Assembly: GCA_030686995.1 (NCBI GenBank)
Contig: CM060684.1
Location: 11,827,897 to 11,891,896 of the forward strand
Length of the DNA: 64,000 nt
Source of the DNA: Artemisia argyi
Taxonomy: Eukaryota; Streptophyta; Magnoliopsida; Asterales; Asteraceae
Direction of reading: 5' to 3'
Part shown: positions 62,534-64,000 of the stretch, piece by piece
Layout: every line of letters begins with the position of its first letter
Numbering within the stretch: position 1 is the first letter of the stretch
Notes under the pieces: model-generated
What the model saw: the letters and a program-made list of their open reading frames with translations, nothing else
What the model was told of the DNA's origin: nothing
Databases searched by the model: none
Program-made: the position numbers and the translations under genes

Positions 62534-63329
62534 TGTTAGTTTTAATGGATAAAAATTAATGAATATGTCTGGACTCGAACTCGAGACTTCGGGATTGCAC
62601 ACTTTACGTATGAGTTTCAATTAATTAATAATTATTGTTTTGGTGACGAATAATTATTAAATTCACAAAATGATCGTTGGAGGAAAGATGAAGGACTGAA
62701 CTTAAAATAGAGTTCAAGAAAAACATGGAATGGGTTTGTAAAACCCATGTTTGGCCAAACCCAACCCATTAGGGTGTAGGGTTTGTGTCTTGTGCTCCAA
62801 GATATTGATTAGTATATAAACAAACCCTTTTGTTCATTCTAATCATCCCTTGGTTCACTTGCAAACCAAATCTCCTTCTCTTTCTCCTCTTGAGTTAGAA
62901 ATCGAACTACACCCTTATAGGGTTCCTACTAGATTTCTAAGCTCAAAACCATTCTTGTTTAGTTGATCAACTACACCCTTCTAGGGTTCCTACGCGATCT
63001 TCTAAACATTGTGTTTGGATTGCTTGTGAATTAAGAACCTAGCTTTTCTTATTGAAACGCTACTAATACGTGTGTTCAAGAACGAAGTGTTGGCATACTT
63101 TTGCTAACAAGGTGATTTGCCCTATTCGGCTAACCCTAGTCGATCCACCATTAAACCCAATTAGGGTTTATAGTTCTTGTTCCATTGGTTTCTTGTTCTT
63201 GCTAGAAATCACAAAGAGGTACGCATCCATTTATATTCGGTTAATTTATTATTTGTATTTGATCTATTCCGCTGCGTACTCTTTGATGCTTATATGTTTA
63301 TAGTTTATTATTATTCATATATTCCAACA
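62534..63329 (+). repeat. LTR of a further retrotransposon (start uncertain)
   Basis: It ends ATTCCAACA at 63329 directly before a primer-binding site. A promoter-like AGTATATAAACAAACC near 62813 and a long CT-rich stretch follow the LTR plan. The start could be TGTTAG at 62534 or TGTCTCC near 62446; just before it the 21-bp CCATATTCAGTATAGTTAGTT occurs twice. This insertion may be what separated gene F from exon 1. Confidence 0.6.
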
Positions 63330-63330
63330 G

Positions 63331-63344
63331 TGGCATCAAGAGTC
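63331..63344 (+). other. Primer-binding site
   Basis: TGGCATCAAGAGTC, an initiator-Met-type site one base after the LTR, almost the same as that of the Copia at 57922. Confidence 0.75.
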
Positions 63345-64000
63345 GTTAATACATTATAATGAATTACCGAAACACATAAAAATTGAATCGTTTGATTAAT
63401 CACATGCTTGGTGTTCTTATGTTTTTATATTTTTCATAAACCCTAGATTTTTTTTTTTTTTATAAATGTCGAATTTTTTTATTTAAAAAAAAGGAAATTA
63501 GGGTTTGATGAATTATGTGATAAAAACTTGTAGAAACCCTAGGTTGCATGTAATTTATGTGTATATAAATGGATATTGGTGATATGCCGTTTGGTTATGT
63601 TCCTTGATTGACATGATTATTTGTTATAATATGTGCAATATGGGCATCCATGACAAACCATGCATGTGTTGTCTTGGATTATGATGATTTGGTTTTAAGG
63701 TTTCATGCTTATTATGCGATTCTTTTATAATTGATAAATTGTTTAGTAATATTATGAATAAAGATTACTAAAATTTGATTAATTATAAGATTAGGGAAGA
63801 CCCTATTAATCGTGTATTAAATCAATTGTGTGTTTTAAATTGATTTTTATTTGAATGTCCATTATTGTTGTCGTTTGTTTATTTTATTTATTACTTTTGT
63901 TTTATATGTTATTATGACATGATAGTAACAAAGGATAATTTCATAAATAAAATATTAAACGGACTTAATAATGGTGAAATCTTGTTTTGAGCTTATATAT
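63345..64000 (+). other. 5' leader of the retrotransposon leaving the window
   Basis: AT-rich, no coding frame yet. Any gag would start beyond the window. Confidence 0.5.

Noticed and set aside
62570..62610. tRNA-like B-box (GGACTCGAACTCGAGAC) suggesting a tRNA or SINE
   Set aside because: No A-box or cloverleaf arms nearby; probably part of the LTR.

Overview
This is plant nuclear DNA, AT-rich and intron-containing. It has no prokaryotic or organellar features. Two things dominate it: a tandem cluster of genes for 2-alkenal/double-bond reductases (zinc-independent medium-chain dehydrogenase/reductase, MDR, family), all on the minus strand, and a dense nest of transposable elements. The repertoire (Copia, Athila-like gypsy, PB1-type MULE, LINE/DUF4283 proteins, Emigrant- and Tourist-type MITEs, Helitrons) fits a eudicot. 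I lean weakly towards an asterid such as Asteraceae, because the DUF4283/zinc-knuckle sequence looks like those I know from that family.

Reductase cluster, left to right: A1 (999-2166, exons 1-2 only, cut by the window edge), A2 (3435-6329, all five exons but an in-frame stop), C (9497-19472, the only intact copy: five exons, 344 codons), D (42657-44604, lacks exon 1), E (46758-50662, lacks exon 5 and has several lesions) and F (51676-62380, lacks exon 1, two frameshifts). E-F repeats A1-A2 at an offset near 48.4 kb, and D repeats C, so the locus grew by segmental duplication. The duplicates act as empty-site controls for most insertions described here.

Transposon layers. Gene C intron 1 (7.8 kb) carries a Tourist-like MITE swollen by a GGT/GGTGGC microsatellite and two head-to-tail Helitrons. 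Region 20.4-22.1 kb holds a MULE-type MITE and an Emigrant (pogo) MITE. From 22.4 to 33.0 kb there is a nest: a LINE 3' fragment contains a 10.2-kb MULE, which contains an ORF1-only retroposon, which contains an Athila-like gag-only retrotransposon in LTR-internal-LTR-internal form. The MULE has two convergent genes, as in maize MuDR: a truncated PB1/MuDR transposase, and an intact small GRF-zinc-finger/transmembrane protein where MuDR has mudrB. From 33.7 to 38.8 kb lies a LINE reverse-transcriptase remnant split by a 3.4-kb solo LTR. A tiny-LTR Copia deletion derivative sits at 39.8-41.4 kb.

The D-E junction was made by one deletion ending inside a Copia element. E also carries an ORF1-only retroposon and a 695-bp solo LTR that removed the start of exon 3. 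F intron 4 holds a complete, apparently very young Copia element (LTRs identical by eye, uninterrupted 1402-codon gag-pol). F intron 2 holds a non-coding LTR element with related LTRs, which looks like its non-autonomous partner. The right edge opens another LTR retrotransposon.

Functionally, only gene C, the MULE GRF gene and the Copia gag-pol look capable of making full-length proteins.
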